Positions 1 through 10,100 of a stretch of DNA of 64,000 nt are shown here, piece by piece (within the stretch, counting starts at the first letter, position 1; every line of letters begins with the position of its first letter). The DNA is taken from contig NC_018334.1 in the NCBI RefSeq assembly GCF_000234665.1, positions 434,001-498,000 on the forward strand, written 5' to 3'. The notes below the pieces were generated by a model, which did no database searches, had not been told where the DNA came from, and saw only the letters and a program-made list of their open reading frames with translations. This stretch comes from Leishmania mexicana MHOM/GT/2001/U1103 (Eukaryota > Euglenozoa > Kinetoplastea > Trypanosomatida > Trypanosomatidae). The position numbers and the translations under genes were made by a program.

Positions 1-127
1 GACAACCTTGCTCGCACGCCTGCGCACAGCATACCCAATTGCGACACCGCGTCACCGACATGCTGGCGCCGACAAGCATCCGAGGAACACGTCTCTCGCC
101 CTCCAACGGTGCTTAAAACGAGCGCTG

Positions 128-757
128 TCAGATGGTGCGACGCTTCTCAACAAAACTCCGCAACAGCCACAGCTGGCCACCCGCTGCAACAAAGAAGCCC
201 ACGACCTGCATGATGGACCACCAGTGCACGCCCTCACTTGCATGCTCGACAATGGTGCGGTGCTCCTTCTGGTTGTAGCGAATCGACTCCTGCAGTCTGC
301 GCAGGATCTGCGTCTTGTCGAAGAGTGTCTGCACCTTCTTCTCGATTGGGTCGATCTCCTCCTCCCGAACGCCCCGGGTCGGGTCCGTGATGACGCGGAT
401 GTCGAAGCTCACGCTCATGGGCGTCAGCGTCGACTGGGAGTTGTCAAACTCAAAGACGAGGTGGCGTGTCTTGTCCGTTGATGGAAGATTGAGGTACCCT
501 TGTGGGCTGTCCTTCCACGCCTGCAGCACATCTCCCGTTTCACGACATCGAACGCGGACGGGAAAAACAAAGTCAGGGTTCATGTGAAATGCAAACAGCA
601 AATTGTTGCCCGGTGGAACGACATCAGTGACGGAGAAAACCTCGGTCGCCTCAACCCCGACACCGATTGCAGACGCGGGAACAGCGACGGTAGCGACCAG
701 AGCATCCAGTAGCAGCACCAGCACCGACACCGACAGCAACGCACCGTGTCTCTTCAT
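128..757 (-). CDS. p24/emp24/gp25L family transmembrane cargo receptor (GOLD domain)
   Basis: The protein has 209 residues if translation starts at 757. p24 proteins cycle in COPI/COPII vesicles between ER and Golgi and help sort cargo. The start MKRHGALL opens a hydrophobic signal peptide (about residues 5-30). A GOLD-type beta-rich domain follows, with conserved features such as HMNPDF and VFEFDNSQS. Next comes a short heptad region (EKKVQTLFDKTQILRRLQESIRYNQKEHR) and a single membrane segment near WWSIMQVVGFFVAAGGQLWLL. The cytosolic tail is very short and basic (RSFVEKRRTI). Length and layout match the family. The reading frame stays open 36 codons upstream, but that stretch crosses a polypyrimidine tract and precedes the signal peptide, so I chose the inner Met. 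It is the last gene of the window in transcription order. Confidence 0.88.
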   Translation of the reverse strand: MKRHGALLSVSVLVLLLDALVATVAVPASAIGVGVEATEVFSVTDVVPPGNNLLFAFHMNPDFVFPVRVRCRETGDVLQAWKDSPQGYLNLPSTDKTRHLVFEFDNSQSTLTPMSVSFDIRVITDPTRGVREEEIDPIEKKVQTLFDKTQILRRLQESIRYNQKEHRTIVEHASEGVHWWSIMQVVGFFVAAGGQLWLLRSFVEKRRTI

Positions 758-783
758 TTTGCTGTTGTGGAAGGGGGGAAGGT
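758..783 (-). promoter_or_regulatory. candidate trans-splice acceptor of the p24 gene
   Basis: On the minus strand a C/T tract (769-782) is followed by the first AG at 763-762. This lies only four bases before the chosen ATG. If this AG is used the 5' UTR would be extremely short. An upstream AG before the tract is the alternative. Confidence 0.35.
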
Positions 784-2615
784 CTGCGGAGTACTTCAAA
801 AAAATGGCCCCGAAAGCCCGGGGAGAGAGATGTGTAGGTGACTTAGTATCACCTGTTCGGTGCACAGACGTGTACTGTGCGCCTTTAGGGATGCACCGGC
901 ACTGATCACGCGAACGTGAAGAAGAGGGCGCTCAGCCGGAGCTTATAGACACGCACCGATACGCAAAGGCCAGGGAAGGGCAACGAAAAAGGGGACAACG
1001 AGTAGGTCACAACAACAAATTGCCGGATGCACTGCTGCAATGACAACCGCCACTGCCTGCCCTGCGAACAACAAGATAAGTCAGAGCACCGCTTCATCCG
1101 TCATGAGCGACCGCAACGCTGCGCACGCTGTCGTTCAGTTTCCAGGGGGACATCTCCCAGTGGCAGAATAGCGTGGCTTAAAACCCTCTCTCGCTGCTCT
1201 TGAGGTTCAGCCAGCACACGCGGTGCGTATGATCCTTGAGAGCGGGCCAACGCGACACACATGCCAGGAAGCGGTGAACGATACCGCACTGCCCACGCGC
1301 CAAACGCCGTCGCCCTTCCCCCGAGTCCGTCCAGGCGAGACTGGCTGTTACCGCTGTGCGTTCTGCGACTACGAAAAAAAAGAGGCGCCCGTGACGGTGT
1401 GCACTCGAATTTTTCTCTCGATCGCAACCACAACACGTGGCGTGCGAAGAGCGGAAAACAAAACGTGGAGGTGACCGTTATTCGACGAGTGAAGGATGGC
1501 GCACACGCATTCAGTCGTGGAGGCCGTGGAGGAGAGACGAGGGCGATAATACAGGGAAAGAGGAGGGAGGGCTAAGATCCGGGCCGTGCACACAAGGACA
1601 TGTCCCTACGACATGCTATCAGACATTAGTGGACGTGAGGCAAAGAAGGGGGAAGCGGGTACGATGCCATGTGGTCAGCCATGGGCGTCCTCCGACGCCA
1701 CCCCCCCCCTCCCCTCCCCTCTCCCCGCCCGCAACTGAAGAGAAGAAAAGGGAAAGCTGCCAGAGATATAAGCCCGGAGAGCGGAGAGCGTTAGCAAGAG
1801 AAATCACATCACCATCGCCAAACGGTAAAGACCAGGGACAAAGCAAAGGCCTCAAGAGCACGCGCCACAAGTCGCTGGCAGCGCAATACGGACACAGAAA
1901 GGTGAGGTACATGACGGCAGCTGCTGCGCGGACAAGAACCACATCGCGAGCTTCAACGAATGGGGTGATCGCCCTTTTTTTCTATGCTTTCCGCGCCCTT
2001 TTCGTTTTTCGTATCGTCGCCGCGGATGCCGCGTGAGGCCGTCGAAGAAGGTGAGGCGGGATATGAACAAGCGCGCAACAGAAAAACAAACCAAGACGGG
2101 AGGAGGGACAACAAGGCTGTACACGTGTGTGGGTGTGTGCGTGTTGTAGCCGTGTCGCGGCTACTCCCTCCTCGCCACAGCGAGCCCTTACGATGGTGAT
2201 GATGATGAGAGAGCCAAGCACGCGCACATGGAGAAACCAACAGAGAAGGGCGGGGGAGGGTGATAGGGGAGGAGGGAAAAAGCAAGAGAGAGCTCGCAGA
2301 GGACCGCAAAATGATCACACACACACACAGGCAGTGAGAAGATGTTTTAAAACGTGTACAACACAACACAGAAGGGCAAAGAGCTGCACTCGTCCGTGTC
2401 GCTGCGCGTCTCCTCTCGCCGTCTCGCGCGGATGAGTTTGCGCGAGTCTCACCAGCCATAAAAGACGAAACGACAAAGGAGGCAGACAGCAGCGGCAGGG
2501 AGCCGAGGGCACCGACACATTCGTCGCCATCGTGGCCACTTTTTTCTGGAAGGAGCTGATGTAAACCGGTAAGTGACATCCATGCGGTGCCCCGGTTCAG
2601 CCATGTCGTACTTTC

Positions 2616-2640
2616 AAAAAAAAAAAATAATAATAATAAT
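2616..2640. repeat. poly-A run followed by (TAA)n microsatellite
   Basis: Twelve A residues run directly into four TAA-type units. The repeat sits inside the presumed 3' UTR of the amidohydrolase gene. A similar A-run plus ATA/TAA repeat occurs near 16160-16180. Confidence 0.85.
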
Positions 2641-2718
2641 ACCGAAAGTGAGGCCGCAGACACCCTTGCGAGCTCTACAGCAGAAATTCAAAAAAGAATA
2701 TACATATCGACTCTTTCG

Positions 2719-3936
2719 TCACTGCATGAGCAGCTCGTGGATAGTGCCATAGTGCACCTTCACACCAATCTTCATCGCATCCTCATCCACCTTGAACTTC
2801 GCGTTGTGGTTCACCTCAGTGCACCCCCTCCCAGGGTTGTAGCACCCGATGCCCACGTAGTTCGCAGGTGCCACCTTTGCAAACTCGCTGAAGTCCTCTG
2901 AAGGGGACATGCAAGCGGAAAGCTCCACAACGTGGTCTGTAGAGGGCATCACCTGCGTAAGCACTCGCATCCCCACGTCGTACGCGCTGTCCGCGTTCAC
3001 CGTCACATCGTAGCCAGGGAGCCACTTGAAGTCGCACATCGCACCGAACGATCCGCAGATGCCGTGAAGCACGTCAGCGACGGCCTTTTTGGCATCCACC
3101 CGCACCTGTTTGTCCGTGCAGCGCAGCGTGCCCTTCAGCGTCACCCTGTCAGGGATCACGTTGTAGCTGTCAGAGCTAGAGGCTATCGCGGTGATGGTCA
3201 CGATTGGGCACTTGGACGGCGGCATGCGGCGCGATACCACCTGTTGAAGGGCAGTTACGGCAAGGCACGCAATGGCAATAGGGTCGATAGAGCTCTCCGG
3301 CATCGAGGCATGCCCACCGCGGCCGACTATCTCCGCGTGTAGTGTGTCACTGCTGGAGAGAATCGGGCCCTTCCTCACCAAAACAGTGCCCGTAGGAGCC
3401 TTCTCCTCCGGCATAATGTGCTCGGCAAACACCATCGCCACGCCCTCCATGCAGCCCTTCTCGATCATCATCTTGGCGCCACCCGGCGGCACCTCCTCCG
3501 CAGGCTGAAACAGCAGGCGCACGGTGCCTTTGATCCGCCCCGCATCCTCCAGCAGCAGCTTTGTCGCGCCGAGCAGCATCGCCGCGTGCGTGTCGTGGCC
3601 GCACGCGTGCATCACGCCCCGCTTCCTCGACGCAAACGGCACGTCCGTCAGCTCCTCCACAGGCAGCGCGTCGATGTCCGCACGCAGCGCAACAGTCGGG
3701 CCGTCGCCAGCGCCACCCTTCAGGTCAGCAACGACGCAGTTGCTCTCAGGCTGGCTGATGTGCAGCCATTTCCCCTCCGCGTCCATCTTCTGCAGCTCAC
3801 CCATGATGTAGGCCGCCGTCGGCTGCTCCTCGAACGAGAGGTCCGGGTTCTCGTGGATGTAGCGGCGCCAGGCAACCACCTGGTCGTAGATCTGCTCCAC
3901 ACGGCGGTCGAGCTCCTCGCGGTTGATGGCCGGCAT
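2719..3936 (-). CDS. M20D-family metalloamidohydrolase (N-acyl-L-amino acid amidohydrolase/aminoacylase-like)
   Basis: The protein has 405 residues from the start MPAINREEL. The family hydrolyses N-acyl or amide-linked amino acids using two metal ions. The full predicted ligand set is visible: Cys112 and His114 in ACGHDTHAAMLLG, the Glu pair 147-148 in QPAEE, His173 in FAEHI, and His377 in NHNAKFKVDE. Other family marks are RYIHENPDLSFEE, ALRADIDALP and GRGGHASMPESSIDPIA (dimerisation-domain region). I see no signal peptide in the chosen form. The frame is open 65 codons upstream, but that part is Cys/Ser/Pro/Phe-rich and looks like spliced leader-acceptor polypyrimidine DNA, so it was left out. 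Length is normal for HipO/ILR1-like enzymes. The natural substrate cannot be read from the sequence. Confidence 0.92.
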   Translation of the reverse strand: MPAINREELDRRVEQIYDQVVAWRRYIHENPDLSFEEQPTAAYIMGELQKMDAEGKWLHISQPESNCVVADLKGGAGDGPTVALRADIDALPVEELTDVPFASRKRGVMHACGHDTHAAMLLGATKLLLEDAGRIKGTVRLLFQPAEEVPPGGAKMMIEKGCMEGVAMVFAEHIMPEEKAPTGTVLVRKGPILSSSDTLHAEIVGRGGHASMPESSIDPIAIACLAVTALQQVVSRRMPPSKCPIVTITAIASSSDSYNVIPDRVTLKGTLRCTDKQVRVDAKKAVADVLHGICGSFGAMCDFKWLPGYDVTVNADSAYDVGMRVLTQVMPSTDHVVELSACMSPSEDFSEFAKVAPANYVGIGCYNPGRGCTEVNHNAKFKVDEDAMKIGVKVHYGTIHELLMQ

Positions 3937-5480
3937 ATTGTCAGAAGGAAAAGCAACGAAGGAACAGTCACCGTGTCTGTGGTAGATGGGTGCACCGAAG
4001 GACAGATCGAGAGAGTAGAAGAGGTCAAGACGGGGGAGAGGCACACAAACAAAAGAGTGTTGGGAGAGCAACGCTGGAGAGAAGGCAGGCGCGCACACCA
4101 GACAACTTGTAGGACTATTCTGATGGGGCACCCCTTCAGCAGCTACGGATGTACTGCAGCGGGCACGCTACACTCACAAAAAAAAAACGAACAAACACGA
4201 GTAGAGAAGCGAAATACTGTGACCGCGTCAGGCGGGGAGGGGGGTGTGCGTGAAGATGGAAAGCCGTGGCACTTGTCCCTTTTTACGGTTGCTGTTTCGA
4301 GGGGAGACAACCGAAAACAGACACAACGCACCGCGTGAAACCCGGTGGTGATGACGGAGATGGCGCAAGGCACCCACGCACGCACGAGGGAAAGAGAGAG
4401 AGAACGGCACAGTGTGAGCGGAGGAAGCGATATAGAAAGAAGCAGCAGAAGCGCATCGGAGCATGGGTGACGACGGTGACTCGGGGAGGACGCGGAAGCG
4501 GCCCACGACCACGTCCGCATGCTGTGAACGTGTGCATACCCGTTGACCAGTTGCAGACAAAGCATCTCTGCTATCGAAAGTCACACTACGATGAAGTTGA
4601 ACGGCTGCTCGCTTCTCTGAGCAACGCCTGAGAGGTCAAGCGAGAACGGCAACGATGGAGGTGGGCAGTCCTTGTATTGGCGCTTTTCGATGGCGTAAGT
4701 TGGCGCCCATGCGCCTCCCGTGAACGGGAACGGGGACAGCGAAAGAAAAATACGGATACATGTGAGTAGATACGGGAAAGCCAGCGATGTCCCTCTGCGT
4801 CAACGTGAGAGAGGGCATTCAGTGGCTACAAGGCAGTGTCGCTGTGAACAGAGTCCTCGTTTTCATCTCTTCAACGTGTCCACTACAGCATGAGCAAGTC
4901 AACAGATACACGCATACGACCAAAGCTCACCTACCTGTGCTGCACGGCGGCTGTGCCAAGCAACCGGCACAGCCAGCTCCGCTCGCCGTCGCGCAATCAA
5001 GCGCAACCCCAGTGCGTGCAGCGCAGCCCAGGTCCGCGATTACGCTCGGCATCACCGCAACGCAGCAGAGGCGGACGAGCCGTCCGTGCACGCGCATATT
5101 CGTTGCATCGTCGACGCGATGCGTAGCGAGCTGGCACACAGCTGATCACCATCACCACGAGCCTGTCCAGCACAACCCTGTCCGCCCACACCAGCAGTCC
5201 GCAACCGACACCACCCAGGGGCAGGCTGTAGGCTGCTTGGCTTCCCCGCAGAGGTGGTATTAGTGGGCCCTTGACGCCACGCACTGCGCTGGCCGGCATC
5301 CACAGGGGCTGTGAATAAAGCGAGACAATGAACAAGGCTGCTGAAAACGTCCCGGCATAGCTGACAGAAGTACCCCGGGCGCGCCTGCGGTATCCGTCTC
5401 GTCCGGCTGCGTCAGCTCCACATCTGGCAGAGACTCGGTGCTTTTTTTCGCAGAGAAGCAAAAGGCGGCAAACAAGTAGT
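3937..5480. other. intergenic spacer with a SIDER-like repeat
   Basis: This 1.5 kb region carries the 3' UTR of the lipase gene and the splice region of the amidohydrolase gene. Several purine-rich plus-strand tracts (for example 3996-4040) give polypyrimidine tracts on the transcribed strand. The part from about 4930 to 5330 is repeat-derived and is listed separately. I see no further gene. Confidence 0.6.
4930..5330 (+). mobile_element. degenerate SIDER-like retroposon fragment (copy 1)
   Basis: A stretch at 5176-5203 is identical over 28 bases to 44962-44989, and the similarity extends on both sides, including the GGCTGCTTGGC segment downstream. This shows a dispersed repeat. Its setting in an intergenic 3' UTR region and its degenerate state fit the SIDER elements of Leishmania, the extinct relatives of ingi/L1Tc retroposons. 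The element boundaries are estimates. The orientation is assigned by analogy with the copy near 44080-44990. Confidence 0.55.
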
Positions 5481-6416
5481 TCACCCCGCCCGCTCGTTGA
5501 TGAACTTCATCACGTCTGCCATCACCTCATCTCGGCACAGCTCCGTCAGTACTTCGTGCCCGGCACGGTGGTAGGAGGCCAGATGCTTGTCCAGTGACAG
5601 CGCGTTCTCGAAGAAACACTTCGACATCTCTAACGAGCAGAGCTCGTCCTTCTCACCGTGGACGATAAGAAAAGGAAACTTTGCCGTTGACGCGGCTTCG
5701 GCGGCGCGATCCTGCGCATTCAGCATCTCATCGACGAAGCGCGCGCGAAGCATCGCGTTGGAGTAAAATGGGTCCTGCTGCACAAGTTGCACGACAGGCG
5801 TGTTGTAGCTGACGAGTTTGGGGTTGAGCTTGCGCACCGGCACCTTCGGGAACCACTTTGAGAGAAAGCCCGCGAGCGACCGCATAAAACGGGGGACGGG
5901 CGTCGACAGCCCCAGAGCTGGGCCGCTCAGGACGACCCCGCGGAAGCCGCTTGCATCCCTCTCCGCCACCAGAACGGCAATGAGCCCCCCCATCGAGTGC
6001 CCCATAAGAAAGGTTGGCTGGCTCTTGAGGGCCGGGTACCGTGTCTGAATGAACAGAATGAACGCGCAGACGTCGTCGACGAAGTGCGTGAAGCGCTCAA
6101 CGTATAGCCGCTCCCCTTCGCTCCCACCAGTGCCTTGATTGTCCATAGAAAAGACAACGTAGCCCTCCTGGTTGAGTCGGAGCGCGACGGAGTCGTAGCG
6201 GCCGGTGTGCTCGCCCAAGCCAGGCACGATAAAAATGACGCCTTTAATTGGCGGGGTCGGGCAGCTGCCACCGTCACCATGCGGCCACCACTCGTTGAAG
6301 TGCAACCACAGGTTCTGCGCATTTTGCATGTAGTGAGGAAAGAGTTGTGGGTCGGGTGGTGCCCGACCTGGGGTGGCGTACTTGAGGCGGTGACCGCCAG
6401 AGCAGCAGCACGGCAT
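5481..6416 (-). CDS. monoglyceride lipase-like alpha/beta hydrolase (lysophospholipase family)
   Basis: The protein has 311 residues from MPCCCSGG. This Hydrolase_4-type family cleaves monoacylglycerols or lysophospholipids. The catalytic triad can be placed: Ser141 in GHSMGG, Asp257 in HGEKDELC and His287 in RAGHEVLTE. The oxyanion-side segment VPGLGEHTGRY and the DNQGTGGSEGER loop match monoglyceride lipases. The cap region is short. The N-terminal MPCCC is unusual: three adjacent cysteines next to the start resemble an acylation site, which could tie this otherwise soluble enzyme to membranes. An upstream extension of 106 codons is open but is Ser/Pro/Leu/Phe-rich polypyrimidine DNA, so I start at the Met before the CCC motif, where similarity begins soon after. 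Confidence 0.9.
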   Translation of the reverse strand: MPCCCSGGHRLKYATPGRAPPDPQLFPHYMQNAQNLWLHFNEWWPHGDGGSCPTPPIKGVIFIVPGLGEHTGRYDSVALRLNQEGYVVFSMDNQGTGGSEGERLYVERFTHFVDDVCAFILFIQTRYPALKSQPTFLMGHSMGGLIAVLVAERDASGFRGVVLSGPALGLSTPVPRFMRSLAGFLSKWFPKVPVRKLNPKLVSYNTPVVQLVQQDPFYSNAMLRARFVDEMLNAQDRAAEAASTAKFPFLIVHGEKDELCSLEMSKCFFENALSLDKHLASYHRAGHEVLTELCRDEVMADVMKFINERAG

Positions 6417-7113
6417 CGCGTATAACGCGGTAGGTGAGGAGGAAAGAAAACGGGAAGAAAAAAACGCAAAGCAGGGCCTGTGCAGAGGCACAGGCGGAAG
6501 CATGGTACTCAGACACTGAAAAGGGGTTGAAGCGGGAGGGGGGAGGGGACTGAAGAGCTGCGTCGTCAACGAAAGGAGTGCTGTTCGCTTCCTGAGCCAA
6601 GACGAGCGCATGTGTTCGTCCTTTTGTGAAGCAGCACCTCCCGCGCGTGTTGCGTGCCGTGGCGACGGGCAAATAACGATGTGTGAAGAGGCGCGGTCGG
6701 AAGGGCGGCAGAAAGAGAAGATGTGGATGAACATCCGGCAGTAAACGGTAGAAAGAGGGAAGCTTGGACCAGAGAGCCGTCAAGCCGTCACCTGGTGGCA
6801 TGCGCTGCCTTCCAACGCCTCAAGCGCCTCCCCTCTCAGTCTCTCCTCTGTCGGAGTAGATTTGTCGATGGTCAGCAGGGGAGGCGAGGCGGAGAGCATT
6901 CATCACATCGATGATGCCCCCCTCCCCTCCCCCTCGTTGCGTTACAGACAGGGGACGCTCAGTGCAACGGTGCTGCGGAAAAAATGGCACTGGATACGCG
7001 ACACACAAAGACACAAGGGTAAAGCGAGCCATAGGTATAAAAAAGGTCAGTCGACGGCCCAATGATCCGCGCCGTCGCCACACTGCCTATGCCCCCCCCG
7101 CCTCCCTCCCACG
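6417..7113. other. intergenic spacer
   Basis: About 0.7 kb. It holds the 3' UTR of the Trp-repeat protein gene and the splice region of the lipase gene. Plus-strand purine tracts at about 6428-6475 and 6528-6552 give strong polypyrimidine tracts on the transcribed strand just upstream of the lipase start. No gene seen. Confidence 0.6.
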
Positions 7114-10100
7114 CTAAAGCTCACCAACACCCCGTTGAGAAACAGCTGCCGACGTGGCAGCGCTGACGCAGCCCTCTAGCCACACGGCGAGCTGAGCAAT
7201 CTGCGCACGCCGCTGCTCCCACTCCAGAAGGCGCCGCTGCAAGTACCGCCTCCGCTTCGATAGCTCCCTTTTGTGGGCCATATCCTTGGTGGGGGGCGCC
7301 AGTGCCAGCTGTGCTTCGATGGTGGCGAGCTCTGCCTTCTCCGCTGCAATCAGACGTGTGCGGCGCTTGTAATCGCCGAGCGCGTCCCTTGCCCGAGCTC
7401 GTAGGGCGGATGAGTCGCCGGTGGAGGAAGGAAGGCACAGTGGAAACAGCGCCGCATCACTCGTTTGGGGCGCAGCTGATGTGGATGAGGAACGCGACGA
7501 TGAAGACGAGGAAGAGAGCAAGGTGGTATGCGCTGACTGCACACCCCGTCGCGCCTTCCTCTCTGGGGAGAGTACGCCTGCATGCTTCTTACCCCGCTGG
7601 CACCGACCCGCAAAGCTGAGAGGCATGCGACCTTGAGAGAGGATGGCGTTGCCGAGGGTCATTGCAGGAGGCCCATCGCACCGCCGCCGCGCTCTATGGC
7701 CTCGGTGTGCTCGTGGGTCAGGAGAATCGACGCAGCCAGGATCCTCGGCGCGGGGTGCGCTACTGGACGAGTGAGTGAGAGGGGCAAGAGGATCTACGTG
7801 GCGGTGAATATCAAAACCGTAGTGCGTCGGTGGCGACGGCGATGCTGGAAAGACTCCCTCAGATTGCAGAGGAATAGCTGGTGAGGGGAGTGCGGCGGGT
7901 GCTCGTGGTCCATACTCGACACCGGAAGGCTGAGCGGCACCTTCAGCGCAAAACCTACGGAAAGCAGCGCACGAAGGGGACTCGACCGCGGCCGGGACAA
8001 CGTAGCTTGTTGGAGGAGCACAATGAACGCTGTGATACGAAGGCACGGCGCTTGCGCTTGGCGTCACAGACCCCGACGGCGGGACAAGGGTGTCCACGGT
8101 CCGCCACCCACTCCTCGTCGGGACAAGCTCTAAGGTCCAGCTAACCGGGGCACCGTTTGGGACGGCGTAGCAAGGAACTGCTGCTGGCCACACGTTTGGC
8201 GCACCGGCAGGCGACATGCCTCGACCAGGCACCGTAGAAACGGGAGGCGGCGCAGCTTCCTCCCGCTGATGAGCGACATCCGGTCGTGCAGCCGAGCGGT
8301 CACCCTCGCTGCTTACGCGCGGAGTAGCACGCTGCAGTGGCGTAGGCGACTCGCAGTTGGTGCCCACACCAGCATCCACGCGCACCGGCAGAGCGCATGC
8401 CCCGATTCGGCCGCTTGTGTCTGTCGAACGCCAAGAGCTCATCACTTCCTCGTACGAAGGCGGCGGTGGCAGCAACACCTCCATGTCGGCAGCATGCTCA
8501 GGAGCTGAGGCTGCTATCGACCGTGCCGTTCCGGCCGCCTCACTTGGGTAAGACCTCCGGTCAGGCTCAAGAGGCGCCTCAGGAGACGCTACAGGGACAC
8601 TGAGGCCCCCAGTGGGAGCGTGACGGTGGTGGCGAAGGGGTATCGGTGGTCGAAGACACGTTGAGGAGGCCCCCGATGTCTTTGCAGAGACGTCGAGGGT
8701 GCTGTTCTCGTTCGAGGCGATGACGCTGATCTTCGGCTTCACTACCTTTGCGTCGGCACCTCGGCGCCATGCCTCATACTCCAGCGCATCTGCAAGCCCT
8801 GTCGGTGACGCCAGCACGCCGTCTGTGACGTGACGCAGAAACAGGTGCCGCAGCAGCGCCGGCCTCGCGTACCCTTCTGCCACGCGGCGCATTCGCTGAG
8901 CCTTTGCGCGACGGGAGTGCCGGTCGCGCCAGCAGTGAAAAGCGGCACGCACGGCATGCGCCCGCACGACGGACTCAAAGAAGAGCTCCGCCATTCGCAG
9001 ATGCTCGCGACTGGCTTGGCGTCCTCCCAAACGACCGCGCCAGTGCGCCAGGCATCGACGCTGCAGGTGCGGGGAGCTCGTTTCCCTCTCCCAGTGCAGT
9101 CGTATCAGACGGAGGCGGCCTAAGAGGGTCCATCTCTTGTAGTACCTCTGAAGAAGTCCGCGACGCGTGTGCCTCGACTGGAGAGACACGCACGTGACCT
9201 GAAGCCACCATACGTACCATCTCTGTCGAAGAGCCTGCTCCGTGCGCATAGTCACAGTTGATAGGACACTTTCGTACGTGAGCAGCTGGCACGCACGGCG
9301 CTGCATCGCCACTCGCAGCCACTGAATCCACGCATAGCGCAGATGCAGTTCGTCGCAACGACTTTGCTGAGCTGCAGTCCACGCGACTGGCGTGTGAAGC
9401 ATCAAGACGCTCACAAAGAGGCGGCCCCCTTTGCGTTGAAGGGCAAAGCGTTGCCACTGACGAAATCGTGCATCTCGTAAGTTATCCGCCGACGCCTGAG
9501 CCGCTGCCCGTGCGAGTGCCCGATGTGTTGACGTGCGATGCCACCACTCGAAGCACTCCCGGGTGAGAGCCGTTCTCGTCCTCGCCTGCATCTCATCGAG
9601 TCTGCCCCACAGCCTCCTCCGCGCATTTTTCCACCGCTGCCATGTAACAAGCGCACGGTGGCGAAGATGCCGCGCTCGCAGCGCCTCGAGCATTCTTCGC
9701 TGTTGTGCACATTTCGTACGTCGATCATAGCGCCACTGCCACGCGCGGAAGAAGAGGTACACGAGGTTGCGCTGGTAGTAGCCCTCAGCGAAGCATTCGG
9801 AGCGGAAGCGCTGCTGCGCATGGCGTGCTTGCTGCACCTGCCATTGCGTGAAACACTGCTGTAGCAATGAGGAGCGATGCACTGCGTGCGCAATCATGAG
9901 AGCTGCCGCATCCGATAGCACCGCCACACTGTTGCCTCTGCCTGCAGAGGTAGGCTGGGTGTAGACATGCTGCGTCCATACACCCTGCACCGGGGACGTC
10001 ATCGGCGAGCCAGTCTCGCTCCCGCCGTGTTCCTGGCGGTGAACGCTGCCGGCATCTAGTGCGGCACGTCCGCTGCCATCTCCCGCGACGACTCTCAACA

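Larger units (their letters stand above)
758..2718. other. intergenic spacer between the amidohydrolase and p24 genes
   Basis: About 2 kb with no credible gene. Open frames here are low-complexity and encode Ser/Pro/Leu or Arg/Lys runs typical of polypyrimidine or polypurine DNA. It should hold the 3' UTR of the amidohydrolase gene and the splice signals of the p24 gene. Visible low-complexity pieces are a C-rich run near 1702-1730, a CA repeat at about 2316-2329, and an A-run followed by TAA repeats at 2616-2640, which lies about 80 bases past the amidohydrolase stop. Confidence 0.6.

Noticed and set aside
3418..4338. 306-codon plus-strand frame opposite the amidohydrolase
   Set aside because: It is antisense to a gene with intact catalytic motifs. 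Its His/Arg/Leu-rich sequence is the expected shadow of GC3-rich codons.
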